A stretch of 64,000 bases of DNA from Trebonia sp963767685 (lineage in GTDB: Bacteria > Actinomycetota > Actinomycetes > Streptosporangiales > Streptosporangiaceae): contig CAVYEZ010000019.1 of NCBI GenBank assembly GCA_963767685.1, positions 372,001-436,000 on the forward strand, written 5' to 3'. This document shows, in pieces, positions 45,592-54,875 of this stretch. The position numbers and the translations under genes were made by a program. A model generated the notes under the pieces. The model saw nothing but the letters and a program-made list of their open reading frames with translations. It was not told the origin of the DNA and ran no database searches. Each line of letters begins with the position of its first letter. The first letter of the stretch is position 1.

Positions 45592-46158
45592 CTACATGCA
45601 GAGTTGGCGGCGTACTTCCATCAGCGCGAAGCCCAGTAGGTTCAGCCCCGGCCAGCGTTCCGGTGACTGTGCCCGCTCGTCGGCGGCGGCCAGTCCGATG
45701 CCCCAGACGCGGTCCCGCGGTGAAGCCTCGACCAGGACCCGGCTGCCGGTGCCGGCCAGGAAGTCCCGCAGCGGCGGGTGCTGGCCGAACTTGGCCAGGT
45801 TCCCGGCGACCACCACGTCGAAGCGGTGCTGCCCCCAGCGCTCCTCATCGAACCCGCGCACCTGCCGGCCCAGCGCCTTGGCCGCGCCAGGATGCGGCGC
45901 GGCGAGGATCTTCCCGGCGGCCTCGGCATCGCCGGACAGCCGTGCCTTGGCTGCCATCATGTAGTGCTCCGCCGTGGGGTAGCTCACGCCGTCCACGGTG
46001 AATGCCGCCGGCCACCACTGACTCAGGCAGCCCTTCCCCGCGCCGCAGGCAGGCGGCGCTTGGTGCCCCCAGAACATCAGGTACTTCGGCTGCCCGCCAT
46101 CGGCGATGACACTGAGCAGCTGATCCACGGTGCGGGCATCCGCCGCGGTGACAGCCAT
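45592..46158 (-). CDS. NADAR family protein (YbiA/DUF1768-like)
   Basis: 188 residues. Recognised by YLMFWGHQ, FTVDGVSYPTAEHYMMAAKA, GRQVRGFDEERWGQHRFDVV, NLAKFGQHPPLRDFLAGTGS and VEASPRDRVWGIGLA, with conserved W/E/H residues. NADAR proteins hydrolyse N-glycosidic bonds in damaged riboflavin precursors or remove ADP-ribose from guanine, and the family often occurs near ADP-ribosylation conflict systems. No partner toxin is visible nearby. Stand-alone gene. Confidence 0.92.
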   Translation of the reverse strand: MAVTAADARTVDQLLSVIADGGQPKYLMFWGHQAPPACGAGKGCLSQWWPAAFTVDGVSYPTAEHYMMAAKARLSGDAEAAGKILAAPHPGAAKALGRQVRGFDEERWGQHRFDVVVAGNLAKFGQHPPLRDFLAGTGSRVLVEASPRDRVWGIGLAAADERAQSPERWPGLNLLGFALMEVRRQLCM

Positions 46159-46369
46159 GTCGCAGTGCTACCAGAGCAGCACGTCGGCGCGCACCCCATT
46201 TACTGTGCACCGTCCGCAGACATCCTCCAGGGATCCAGCGGGCTCGGGACCAGCTCAGCCGTCCGAGATCACCGAGTGCGGCAACGCGCCAGCAGGAACC
46301 GGGTGCCCGGACTGGCTGGCATGCCTCAGCGGCACGCGGCCGGCAGGCTCATGCCCCTAAGGTTGTGCC

Positions 46370-47026
46370 GTGCCTGACAGGATGTGGCCTTTGCGCTGGT
46401 TCCACTACGACGAGGCAATCGATTCCCCTGAGGTCTACCTTCGGGACGGTCCCGGTGAAGAGGAACTCATGTCCCGCGACGCGGCGCTGGCCATCGCCCG
46501 GAGCCGGGGCCTGCACCTGATCCCGGAATGGCCCGAGCAGCAGACGACCGGGCCGTCATCCTGCCTGATCGGGGCGGTCTCGCCGCCCGTCGGCTGGGAG
46601 CAGGCCCCCGAACCGGAGCAGGCAGAGGAGCCAGACCCGCTGCTGTGGTTCGAGGCGCCGTGCGGCGGCCGGGACCTGCTGGCCGGCAACGGCGATACCT
46701 ACCCCGGTCGCATGTCGGCGTGGTGCCCGGCCGCGAAAGTCAGCTACAACGTGTCCCTGGCCGAGATGGGCCAGATGTCGCAGCAGGCCAGGTACTACGT
46801 GGCCGGGTTCCTGGCCGGGAACCAGCCAGGGCCGCCCCCGCCGCCGGGCCCCGACGCCGATATCGACCCCGGCGACCTGACCGCCTGGAAGGCCGCCACT
46901 CGCCGGTTCCGCCGCACCGGCGAGTGGCTCGGCCGATGGTGCACCTGCCAGACCTGCGGCCGCGTCCTGCTCCCCGGCACCGCCGCCGACAACTGCCAGG
47001 AGCACCTCCAGAGCCAGCCTTCATAG
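46370..47026 (+). CDS. Hypothetical protein with C-terminal zinc-ribbon-like motif
   Basis: 218 residues. The start MPDRMWPLRWFHYDEAIDSP is followed by a possibly degenerate hydrophilic region; the C-terminus carries WCTCQTCGRVLLPGTAADNC, where four Cys may bind zinc. The middle holds DPLLWFEAPCGGRDLLAGNG. No family recognised. The codon use is normal for the genome and there is no competing frame. Confidence 0.65.
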   Translation: MPDRMWPLRWFHYDEAIDSPEVYLRDGPGEEELMSRDAALAIARSRGLHLIPEWPEQQTTGPSSCLIGAVSPPVGWEQAPEPEQAEEPDPLLWFEAPCGGRDLLAGNGDTYPGRMSAWCPAAKVSYNVSLAEMGQMSQQARYYVAGFLAGNQPGPPPPPGPDADIDPGDLTAWKAATRRFRRTGEWLGRWCTCQTCGRVLLPGTAADNCQEHLQSQPS

Positions 47027-47349
47027 CTGACCGTTCTGCGCGCCCAGATCGGAGGCCAGAGCACGCCGGCGGAGAGGCCAACGATCGGCGACCGGCGCCT
47101 GCCCGCTCGGCGGTACTCGCTCACGGCAGGCGATTGCCTTGCCCGGGGACCGGCGCGCAGTCGCCGCAGGCAGGCACAGGTTGAGCGGTGCTCAAGTGAT
47201 CGGTCGTGCACTGTGTCAAGAGGCTGGCCTGCTCGCCTGGACGTCCGGTCGTCCGATGACGGGCCCGTCCTCATCGCCGGGTCTGGCCGCCGGCGCGGAG
47301 GGGTGCAGCCTGGTCGCTCTACCGGATGGCTTGTGGCAGGGTGGGGAAG

Positions 47350-47799
47350 GTGAAGCACAACAGGTCGGTTCCGCCGGCGACCGTGGTGCCCGTCCTGTCG
47401 TATCCGGACGTGCGGGCCGCGGTGGCGTGGCTGGGCGCGGCATTCGGCTTTGCCGAGCGCACGCGGATCGGCGAGAGTCACCGGGCGCAGATGAGCATCG
47501 GCGCGGACGGGGCGGTGATCGTCGCTGAGCGCCGGGGCGGGCAGCCGGCCGCTGGCGACGGGGTGACGCACATCGTCCGGGTCCGGGTTGAGGATGTCCG
47601 TGCCCAGTTTGAGCGTGCCCGTGCGCACGGGGCGCGCGTGCTGGAGCCGCCCACGGACCGGGAGTACGGCGAGCGGGACTGCACCGTGGAGGACTTGGCG
47701 GGCCATCGCTGGCAGTTCGCCGAGACCGTGCGGGACGTGGCGCCCGAGGACTTCGGCTGCACGACGGTCGCGCCCTGGCCCGGCCGTCCTGGCACCTGA
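47350..47799 (+). CDS. VOC (glyoxalase) family protein
   Basis: About 149 residues from the GTG at 47350 (preceded by GGGTGGGGAA; an ATG at 47326 is in frame but has no ribosome site). VVPVLSYPDVRAAVAWLGAA FGF opens the first VOC module and EYGERDCTVEDLAGHRWQFA closes the second, including the metal-ligand-type Glu. Similar to the PhnB-like/bleomycin-resistance group. Substrate unknown. Confidence 0.88.
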   Translation: MKHNRSVPPATVVPVLSYPDVRAAVAWLGAAFGFAERTRIGESHRAQMSIGADGAVIVAERRGGQPAAGDGVTHIVRVRVEDVRAQFERARAHGARVLEPPTDREYGERDCTVEDLAGHRWQFAETVRDVAPEDFGCTTVAPWPGRPGT

Positions 47800-48047
47800 C
47801 GACCGCACGGGGCAGTCCGGGAGGCTTGCCCTGCGACGCTCCTCGATGGCTGCCGCGATCACTAAATGACCAGATTGGCCAGCGTAGCTGTGCGCACTCC
47901 CGCCGTCACGAGCGGCATCGGATATCTCGCCGCTCGCCCCCCGAGGCGCCCAGAATCGGCAACTTGTTTAGATGTTGCCGTGGACCTGGACTTGGCGGCT
48001 CGCGGGTTGGCGCGGCGTGGTCTGGGAGTGTGTCGTGCCGGCGCCGT

Positions 48048-48455
48048 TCAGGATTGGCCGGCTGCTGGCGCGGCTGCGGGGGCGGTCTTGAGGGAGAGGA
48101 AGTCAGCGACGTGGATGGCCCGCAGTACCTGGCGCTCGACGGGCCGGATGCCGCGCCGGGTCTCGTCGCGGTACAGGCGTGGTGCGGTCATCCGGATCGT
48201 GCGCCCGCGGGTCCGCAGCTCGCAGCCGCAGGCCGCTAGGACGTTCTTGACCCAGTCGGTGTCCGGGCCGTAGGTCAGGGCCAAGACGTAGCCTTCGGGG
48301 GCGGCGAAGACGTTAACCGGCGTCTGGTAAACGGTCCCGGAGCGCCGGCCACGGTGGACCACCACGCCGAGGCCGGGCATCCAGGGGGCTACGCGCCTGG
48401 TCACCTTGTTCAGCCCGGCCTTGTTCCACCGTCTTACTATCCGCGGAATCGGCAC
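48048..48455 (-). CDS. F420-type nitroreductase-family deazaflavin-dependent protein
   Basis: 135 residues. Hallmarks of the DDN-like fold: NKAGLNKVTRRVAPWMPGLG, VVVHRGRRSGTVYQTPVNVF, GYVLALTYGPDTDWVKNVLA and CELRTRGRTIRMTAP. These proteins use the deazaflavin cofactor F420, found in actinobacteria, to reduce varied substrates. Short C-terminal Ala/Pro tail. No operon partner. Confidence 0.9.
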   Translation of the reverse strand: MPIPRIVRRWNKAGLNKVTRRVAPWMPGLGVVVHRGRRSGTVYQTPVNVFAAPEGYVLALTYGPDTDWVKNVLAACGCELRTRGRTIRMTAPRLYRDETRRGIRPVERQVLRAIHVADFLSLKTAPAAAPAAGQS

Positions 48456-48975
48456 GCCGCCTCCCTCATCGCCGCCAGCGCGTTGAAACGGCCCGCATCA
48501 TGCGAGGGAGCCAGCCCTCACGGCAACAGCATCCCACCCGGCTTCCCGGCGCACCACCTGCACCGGGAGCCCGGCTATGCGAGACCGGGCTGACCTGCGC
48601 GTCCCTGCGTATCAGGCTTGGCCGGCACGTCCGAGCGCGTCCCGCTCAGCCCAGTCACGGGAAGTAACTCGCGATCGTACTCCGACCGCGCGCGATCCGC
48701 CGCTATGCGCGCCTATCGGCATGATCCTGGCCGTTTAAACCGTGCGCATAATGGGCGTTTATCGCATCTCAATCGAAAGGCGGCACACGAAATCTACCCG
48801 CGCTCACGCCGAGAAAGCGGCCATGGAAGATCCGCGCCAGAACCGTCTTCGGAGCGCCGGCCTCGATCTTCCGGGCCGTGCGCCAGGGCGACATGCTCAC
48901 CGTGCGGGAACTCGACCGCAGTGCGTCAGGGGCCTCCCTGCCCGCCGTTCGATTGCGGGCAGCTCCCGGAACCAG
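48456..48975. other. 520-bp region without a supported gene
   Basis: Several frames are open because of the high GC, but none has a start with a ribosome site and a known family. The plus-strand stretch around 48850-48935 (FRAVRQGDMLTVRELDR) has protein-like composition and might be a relic, but I cannot name it. Confidence 0.35.
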
Positions 48976-49566
48976 TCAGGTAAGGAGCGACTTAGCAACC
49001 CTGTTACGGCATGCCCAGCGGCGCGCGGTGCGATAGGGGAAGCGCCAGGCCCATAGGCCGATCCCGATCACGCCGACGACGATGCCGGCCAGGTCACCCA
49101 TCCAGTCGCGTGATCCGTTCCTGGCATACACCCTGGCGGCATCGCCGGTGTCAAGTGCGGGGAGCCTGACGCCTTGGTAAAAGGTGCCGTGTGGTCCCTT
49201 GAAGCCCACGTCCCGGTGCGTGACCCGCCCATCCGGAGTCACGAAGTTGCCGGTCCAGTTGCAACCGTCCTTGAAGCAGTTCTCCGTTTCGGCCACGAAG
49301 TAGCCTGCGGTTCCGTGGCCCTTGGCGGCAGCAAGCGCAGGACCGAACTGGACCGCGCTTCCCGCAAGCAAGAAGATGGCCGCAGCCGGGAAGACGATCC
49401 ACTTGAGCATCCATATGCCGGGATCGGACCGGAACCGGCCAAGCTGGCGCCGCAAACGATGCGAGTGCCTGCGCCTTGACTGCTCGAGCTGACGCGTGAG
49501 ATCGGCTTGCGCCCGCGCCAGCTCGTCGGCTAGACGGCGGTACTCCGGTGATTCACTGGCTGGCAC
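48976..49566 (-). CDS. Two-helix membrane protein of unknown function
   Basis: About 196 residues from the GTG at 49564-49566, chosen because GTAGGAGGCAGC lies directly before it. A charged N-terminal coiled stretch (YRRLADELARAQADLTRQLE) is cytoplasmic; helices at WIVFPAAAIFLLAGSAVQFG and LAGIVVGVIGIGLWAWRF flank an outside region with two Cys (ENCFKDGCNWTGNF), DVGFKGPHGTFYQGV. No family recognised. Confidence 0.75.
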   Translation of the reverse strand: MPASESPEYRRLADELARAQADLTRQLEQSRRRHSHRLRRQLGRFRSDPGIWMLKWIVFPAAAIFLLAGSAVQFGPALAAAKGHGTAGYFVAETENCFKDGCNWTGNFVTPDGRVTHRDVGFKGPHGTFYQGVRLPALDTGDAARVYARNGSRDWMGDLAGIVVGVIGIGLWAWRFPYRTARRWACRNRVAKSLLT

Positions 49567-49704
49567 GCTGCCTCCTACGGCGATGACCGTGCCAGGCGGC
49601 AAGCCGCCCGCATTAGTCAGTGCAGCCTAGCCGACTTAGGATCAATGGCCAGCCGTGCTGACCGTGCCCGTGGCGGATACGTGATTAAGTGCCCCGCAGA
49701 AGAG

Positions 49705-49739
49705 ATGCCCTCCCACTTGTCTACCAGGTAAGAGGGCAT
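49705..49739. repeat. Inverted repeat in intergenic region
   Basis: ATGCCCTC (49705-49712) is reverse-complemented at 49732-49739 around a 19-nt loop. It lies in a 295-bp gap between two minus-strand genes. A weak terminator or a small mobile-element end are both possible. Confidence 0.4.
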
Positions 49740-49861
49740 GAGGTTGCGGGACGGGTGACCGGACTCATGATCTGCCTGTCGCTGGCGAGCGTGCCGTAAT
49801 GAATGTTCTGTGCGCCGCTAAAGCAAGTTCCTATCAGATTGATGGAGATTCCTATTCGGCG

Positions 49862-50314
49862 TTATGCGGGTGGCCTCCGGGTTATGCCGGCGTGCGGCTG
49901 GTCCGGGAAAGCGCCCTGATCGAAGGTGCCGCCGTCGAAGACTTTCGCTAGTTCGGTGACGATCAGCTTGAACCGGTCCTCGGTCAGGTCCGCCTTCATC
50001 CGGCTGACGAGCGCGCAGGTGACCACCACGCTTGCCCCGTCACCGGGGATCCTGTCCTCGAACACCAGGTACCGGTGATCCCGCCAGCGGCTGTGGTCCT
50101 CAGTCAGGCAGACGCCCGTGTAGAAGCAGCGGAAGGCGCCGTCGCGCCACGATCCGGCCAGCGCCCGCAGCCGGGCGGCGGCATCGACCCGGCGCAGCCC
50201 GCCCGAGGCGTCGCGGCGGGTCTCCACCCGGCCGAGAATCCGCTTGCACCGGGCGCACGCAGCCGCCGGCCGGTGCGTGCCAGCCCCGCAGACCACGCAC
50301 CGCTCCCCGGTCAT
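49862..50314 (-). CDS. Small zinc-ribbon protein of unknown function
   Basis: 150 residues from the ATG at 50312-50314 (ribosome site GGAGGTGAGGC). The N-terminus MTGERCVVCGAG then ACARCKRILGR supplies two CxxC pairs for a zinc ribbon. The rest (GAFRCFYTGVCLTEDHSRWR DHRYLVFED) resembles the bacteriophage/actinobacterial HNH-less hypothetical proteins with a Cys-x-Tyr-x-Gly-x-x-Leu segment. Function unknown. Confidence 0.7.
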   Translation of the reverse strand: MTGERCVVCGAGTHRPAAACARCKRILGRVETRRDASGGLRRVDAAARLRALAGSWRDGAFRCFYTGVCLTEDHSRWRDHRYLVFEDRIPGDGASVVVTCALVSRMKADLTEDRFKLIVTELAKVFDGGTFDQGAFPDQPHAGITRRPPA

Positions 50315-50490
50315 GGCGGCCTCACCTCCACCGGACGCGAACGCACTTTCTGAGCCAGGCGCTCTCGTCCGTCGGCCAGAACATTCCCGCCTGCGCGGCC
50401 CGATGAACGCGGACGAGGTGCGATCGGGCGCATCGCGCAAGCTGCGTAACGGCGAGCGGCCAGCCCCGTTCGGCCTGTTAGGGTGTCCTG

Positions 50491-51923
50491 ATGCCTCACC
50501 GCGCCCTGCTGCCACGATCAGCTCCGGCTGCCTCGGGGGTGTCGTCCCTCGCGATCAGTGCACTGCTGGACAGGCTCGACGAGAAATCCATCGAATGCCA
50601 CTCGCTCATGGTCGTGCGTCACGGACACGTTGTCGCTGAAGGCTGGTGGGCGCCGTACTCGGCCGATCGCCCGCACCTTCTGTACTCGCTGACCAAGTCG
50701 TTCACCTCGATCGCCGTGGGGCTGGCGATCGCCGACGGCCTGCTCTCGCTCGATGATCGCGTGGTGGACGTGTTGCCCGACCACGTTCCGGCTGACATCT
50801 CAGAGCAGGGACGCCGCATCAGCGTTCACCATCTGCTGTCCATGACAGCCGGACACCCTACGGACAGTCTCGCCGAGGCCTGGCAACTGGAACCGGGCGA
50901 CCTGGTGAAGGGCTTCCTGCGCCTGCGTTTCGCAACGACCGAGGGAACGCGGCACACCTACGACAATTCGACCACCTTCATCCTGGCCCGCATGGTGGAA
51001 CGGGTCGTCGGCCGCGGGCTTCCGGAGTTCCTCGACCAGCGCCTCTTCACTCCGATGGGCATCGACGACGCCGAATGGGACCGAGTGCGAAGCGGTGCCG
51101 CCTTCGGATTCCACGGACTGCACCTCAGGACCGAGGCCGTCGCGGCCTTCGGCCAGCTGCTGCTGCGCGGCGGCCTCTGGGGCGGCAGGCAGCTTGTCCC
51201 GCGCGAGTGGGTGGAACTTGCGACCGGGCGGCACATCGACAGCCAGCATTTCGCGGAGGGGGCAGACGGAGCCGACTACCTGTGCGGATACGGCTACCAG
51301 TTCTGGATGTCACGCCACGGTTTTCACGGTAGCGGTGCCTTCGGCCAGCACTGCGTGGTCGTCCCGTCGCACGACCTCGTTGTCGTCCTGACCTCTGCCC
51401 AGCAAGAGGTCCAGCAGGCTCAGGACGGGCTCGACGCCATCTGGGAGTGCCTGCTCCCTGGCATCGGCCACCCGGGAAGCACGCGCGGCGACGAGGTCCT
51501 GGCCGGCTGCGAGGCCTGTCTCTCGCGCCGGTGCCAGGCTCGGCCGGCCCGGGACGTTCCGTGACCGCGACGCTCGACGCCTCCGCCGATGACTCGGCTC
51601 TGCCCGACGGCACCACGGTGACCGTCAGGCCCGCCGACGGCGGCTGGCGCATACGATTCGGATCGCTTCCCGAAATTGAAGCGGGCCGCGGCGAATGGCG
51701 TGAAAGCTCACCGCTCGGCCGCCCTGTCTGCGCGAGCGGCGCCTGGCAGGGCAGCACGTTCGTCGCCGACCTTTACATCATCACCACCCCGCACCACGTC
51801 CGGCTTGCCGTCGACGCCGACGCGGGGACAGCGGTCGCGACGTGGAGCGCCGTGCCCCTTACCAGCCCGGATCTGGTATTGCACCTGCGGTCGCCGCTGA
51901 TGACGCGGCCAGACGTCGCGTAG
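50491..51923 (+). pseudogene. Class C beta-lactamase-fold serine hydrolase, one frameshift
   Basis: The frame from 50491 encodes a penicillin-binding-protein-like serine hydrolase: YSLTKSFTSIAVGLA (SxxK with nucleophile Ser), RHTYDNSTTFILARM (YxN) and GFHGSGAFGQHCVVVPSHDL (HxG). Near 51505 it slips; the next frame continues RLRGLSLAPVPGSAGPGRSV and the C-terminal beta-domain DGTTVTVRPADGGWRIRFGS to the stop at 51923. In the present frame the protein ends at 51564. Joined, the product has ~476 residues, as in secreted esterase/DD-peptidase homologues with a C-terminal sandwich. No signal peptide. Confidence 0.75.
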
Positions 51924-52135
51924 ATTCCGGGATTGCCACCTGCGGTGCACGGGCATCATGCCTGATGCCCGCAAAGGGATCCTCCTCCCCAAAGGCTGCC
52001 TGACCTTAGGCTGGGCTTCATTCCCGCAAACCGAATAGCTTCCGCCCGCCCACCGCGTAACTGGATAATCGGGGTGGGTAACCCAACGAGAAAGCATCCG
52101 CGCTCAGGGCGCCGAATCGGCTATTTGCTTCCGAG

Positions 52136-52507
52136 ATGTGGAACGTCCATGTTTACACCGCGTTATCAGCCGGGGCGAGGTGCGCGATGCTCGGCGGCGG
52201 CGGGATCGGCGAGCACGAGGGCAGCGCGGTCACCGGCGGCGGCGGGATGGGGGAGCAGGCCAGCGCCGTCTCCGGCGGCGGTGGCACGGGCGAGCTGGAC
52301 GCCAGCGCGGTGGCCGGCGGCGGCGGGATCGGCGAGCACGAGGCCAGCGCCGTCTTCGGCGGCGGCGGGATGGCCGAGCATGGCGACGGGATTGAGGAAC
52401 AGCCGTGCGCCGTACTCGGTGGCGGGGGGATACCTGATCCTGAACGGGCCGGGCGGCGAGCCCTGGCCGACGCGGCTTTGCTCGCACCGGACTCCATATC
52501 CCTATAG
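52136..52507 (+). CDS. Glycine-rich tandem-repeat protein
   Basis: 123 residues. After MWNVHVYTALSAGARCAML come six imperfect repeats of 13-20 residues with consensus x-GGGG-[IMT]-[GA]-E-[HQL]-x-A-S-A-V: LGGGGIGEHEGSAV, TGGGGMGEQASAV, SGGGGTGELDASAV, AGGGGIGEHEASAV, FGGGGMAEHGDGIEEQPCAV, LGGGGIPDPERAG. Third-position changes between repeats (GGC/GGT/GGG, GCG/GCC, GTC/GTG) are mostly silent, which supports this frame. No family recognised; no signal peptide. An ATG at 52188 inside the first repeat lead-in is an alternative start. Confidence 0.55.
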   Translation: MWNVHVYTALSAGARCAMLGGGGIGEHEGSAVTGGGGMGEQASAVSGGGGTGELDASAVAGGGGIGEHEASAVFGGGGMAEHGDGIEEQPCAVLGGGGIPDPERAGRRALADAALLAPDSISL

Positions 52508-52920
52508 TGCGGCTGAAGGCCTGTCCGGTCACTGCCCCGGCGGCAAAAACCACCGTCCTCGCGCACCGGGCCCTTCCCGCTCCGCTCCGCGGCCCCCGCA
52601 CTGCCCGCCTCCCGGCGCTGTTCCGGACTGGCAGCCCGGCACGGCCGGTTCCGGTGCGTTCTCCGGCCCTGCCAGCCGACGGGCCGCCCGTCCAGCCCGG
52701 CGGCATCGCCGGGCGTCTCGCACGGGCCGCGGGCGAGGTCACCGCCAGCCTCGTCAGGTGATTGCGCGGTCAGTGCGATGGCGGGAGCGAGATAAGCCCC
52801 GGAAGCAGCCGGCGATCTGCCAGGTCACTTCGTTGAAGCCCCGACGTCGGCGGGCTTGCCACCGGCCTGGCTGCACCAGATGGTGACAGCGTGGCGGCTT
52901 TACGGCACGCGATATCCGCC
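52508..52920. other. 413-bp region without a supported gene
   Basis: A plus-strand frame (52507-52761) is open but Pro/Arg/Ala-rich without conserved motifs, its end GGIAGRLARAAGEVTASLVR being the only protein-like part. I see nothing else before the MITE-like element. Confidence 0.3.
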
Positions 52921-53170
52921 GTTATCTTAAGTCCGTCTTGGGGTGTCTCCCATGTAGCTTGACGCACTATCGACCTGCATCGTGGACACGTTCTCTTAAC
53001 TGGTGTCTCTCACGTAGCGGATGTGAGGCGCCCTGCGCTGACCAGCGACTCTCCTCTTCTCGATGCCGCTTTCTGGTCCCTGTTCCCGCCCAGAACCTTG
53101 CGTGCGAGACATGTCTCGCACGCAAAAACCCATCATGACCAGGGCTTCTTCAAAACGTACTTAAGATAAC
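52921..53170. mobile_element. MITE-like element with terminal inverted repeats
   Basis: The 250-bp segment begins GTTATCTTAAGTCCGTCTTG and ends with the reverse complement of GTTATCTTAAGTACGTTTTG: 12 perfect then 6 of 8 matching bases. The four bases CGCC occur on both sides (52917-52920 and 53171-53174), a possible target duplication. Inside are a 17-bp sequence present twice with two changes (GGTGTCTCCCATGTAGC at 52942-52958 and at 53002-53018) and a perfect 28-bp palindrome (53098-53125). There is no transposase frame. It is less GC-rich than its flanks. The structure is that of a non-autonomous transposon mobilised in trans; the parent IS is not identified. Confidence 0.65.
53098..53125. 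repeat. Perfect 28-bp palindrome inside the element
   Basis: The half-site TTGCGTGCGAGACA is followed without a gap by its exact reverse complement. A run of five A follows on the plus strand, so it would not terminate plus-strand transcripts but could do so in the other direction only poorly. It may be a protein-binding or cleavage site. Confidence 0.65.
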
Positions 53171-53323
53171 CGCCTGATTGGGCGGATAGCGCGTCCGTCG
53201 CACGCGTCTCGTCAAGCGCTCAGATCAGGGTGTTCTGTGCGGTGAGGTGCGGGTCATTGCGGGCGTCCCGCGCGGCTACGGTCACGGGCCAGGAGGGTGC
53301 GGGCCGTCCGGCGGGGGGTGCGG

Positions 53324-53902
53324 TCAGCAGGTGGCCGGGCCGATGGGGACGGTGACGACGGCCGCTTGCCTGGATGGTGAAGAGACCGCGAAGGTGACGC
53401 AGGCCGGCCCGGTGACGATGACGCCGCCGGTGAAGCCGGTGAAGCGCGGCCCGCATACGGGCAGCCGTACCGCGCTGCGCGAAGCGGTGAGGAGGGCCTG
53501 GCCTGCGCGGGTGCTGAACAGCGCGCCGATGCGGGACGGCGAGCCGTACACGAGCCGGGCGCTGGCGGGGCGCGTGACGGAGACCGTGGCGAAGGGTGCC
53601 GCGGCCGCAGAGACGCCGAGGAATGCCTTGTAGATGAAGTAGCGGCTGCCGCCGCTGGATGCGCCGATCGGGTACAGGGCGGCGGGATCATCCGATCCGG
53701 GCAGGACCAGGCCCTCGACGCCGCCGGTCACTGCCTCGTGGTCTTGCCCTTGCTGCCCGGCTGAGTCGGAACAGCTCAGCGACAGCGGCGCGGAGGTGAC
53801 CTGGCTGGGCGCGGGACGGTCCGGGCGGGCCGACGCGCTGGAGCAGGACGCCAGGCCGGCGCAGGCGGATGCCACGGCCAGCAGGGCCGTCGTTCGCCTC
53901 AT
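53324..53902 (-). CDS. Putative lipoprotein
   Basis: 192 residues. The N-terminus MRRTTALLAVASACAGLASC has a lipobox-like LASC, so the mature protein would be lipid-anchored at Cys20. A Ser/Pro-rich tether follows. The remainder (QGQDHEAVTGGVEGLVLPGS, ALYPIGASSGGSRYFIYKAF, VCGPRFTGFTGGVIVTGPAC) shows Gly-rich strands and two Cys but no family I know. The gene ends 50 bp after the MITE-like element. Confidence 0.75.
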   Translation of the reverse strand: MRRTTALLAVASACAGLASCSSASARPDRPAPSQVTSAPLSLSCSDSAGQQGQDHEAVTGGVEGLVLPGSDDPAALYPIGASSGGSRYFIYKAFLGVSAAAAPFATVSVTRPASARLVYGSPSRIGALFSTRAGQALLTASRSAVRLPVCGPRFTGFTGGVIVTGPACVTFAVSSPSRQAAVVTVPIGPATC

Positions 53903-54197
53903 AGGCCCAGGGTAGCCCGGCTGTGGCGCTGGCTCCGGTAACCGCAGGCAAGCGGGCGCCCGCTACCTGGAAGGGAACCACGCAGAACTGATGTTCTGCG
54001 TGCGCCGCAACCCTTGAAGATTGACCCGCTTGACAAGTACCTAGTCGGCAGCTTGTGCCCCTCCGCAACGCTCGCTCACGATGCGTGACGTATTCGGCTC
54101 TGGCGCCGCCCTCGGATGCGCGCGTGGCGGGCATCGCCGAGTCGGCGCCGTGATTAATGCGTGGCCAGTGGCGAGGCGGCGGCTCTAGTCTCGGGTT

Positions 54198-54875
54198 GTG
54201 GAAGTGCCCCTCGGCGGTGTGCTGCTGTCGGTCAACCTCGCGGCCCAGGCCCTGCCTACGCCGCACGGCACCGGGCAGACCGGCATCGGCAAGCACCCGG
54301 TCAGCTGGCCGGTGCCGGTCTCGGACCCGGGGCCCAAGCGGCGCGGGCACCCGCGGCCGAACGGCCTGGCCGGCGACATCGTCTGTGCCACCGTGCACCA
54401 CGGCGGCACGGACCAGGCCGTGTACGCCTACGCGCGCGAGGACCTGGACTGGTGGGAGCGGGAACTGGGGTACGAGCTGCCGCCCGGCCGGTTCGGCGAG
54501 AACCTGACCACCCGGGGCCTGGACCTGACGGGCACGCTGGTCGGGGAGCGCTGGCGGATCGGCACCAGCGTGGTGCTGCAGGCGACCTCACCGCGCATCC
54601 CGTGCGCGACGTTCGCCCACCGGATGGCAGAGCCGCAGTGGGTCAAGCGGTTCACCGCCCGCGGCGCGACCGGAACCTACCTGCGGGTGGTCACACCGGG
54701 CCAGGTCAGAGCCGGGGACCGCATCGAGGTCATCCGGCGCCCCGGGCACACGGTTACCATCGGCCGGTCCTTCCGCGCCCTCACCACCGAACCAGGGCTG
54801 CTGCCCGGCCTGCTGGAAGCCGGCGACGACCTGCCCCCGGAAGAGCGCGCAGCCGTGCTGCACCGCACTAGCTGA
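54198..54875 (+). CDS. MOSC domain protein (YiiM-like)
   Basis: 225 residues from the GTG at 54198. DIVCATVHHGGTDQAVYAYA REDLDWWERELG, then GRFGENLTTRGLDLTGTLVG ERWRIG and VLQATSPRIPCATFAHRM with the conserved Cys that receives sulfur, are the core of MOSC (molybdenum cofactor sulfurase C-terminal) proteins. Stand-alone members such as YiiM take part in detoxifying N-hydroxylated bases or moving sulfur to molybdenum enzymes. Stand-alone gene. Confidence 0.92.
   Translation: MEVPLGGVLLSVNLAAQALPTPHGTGQTGIGKHPVSWPVPVSDPGPKRRGHPRPNGLAGDIVCATVHHGGTDQAVYAYAREDLDWWERELGYELPPGRFGENLTTRGLDLTGTLVGERWRIGTSVVLQATSPRIPCATFAHRMAEPQWVKRFTARGATGTYLRVVTPGQVRAGDRIEVIRRPGHTVTIGRSFRALTTEPGLLPGLLEAGDDLPPEERAAVLHRTS

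Noticed and set aside
45592..46158. NADAR gene as part of a defence or ADP-ribosylation toxin system
   Set aside because: No macro-domain, DarT-like or other toxin gene is encoded nearby, so only the family assignment is kept.
48742..49056. Possible resolvase-like relic (VRQGDMLTVRELDR)
   Set aside because: The resemblance to serine recombinase helix D is confined to about 15 residues and lacks the catalytic Ser region.
53098..53125. Palindrome as an intrinsic terminator
   Set aside because: The A-run follows, not a T-run, on the plus strand, and no gene ends just before it; treated as part of the MITE-like element.
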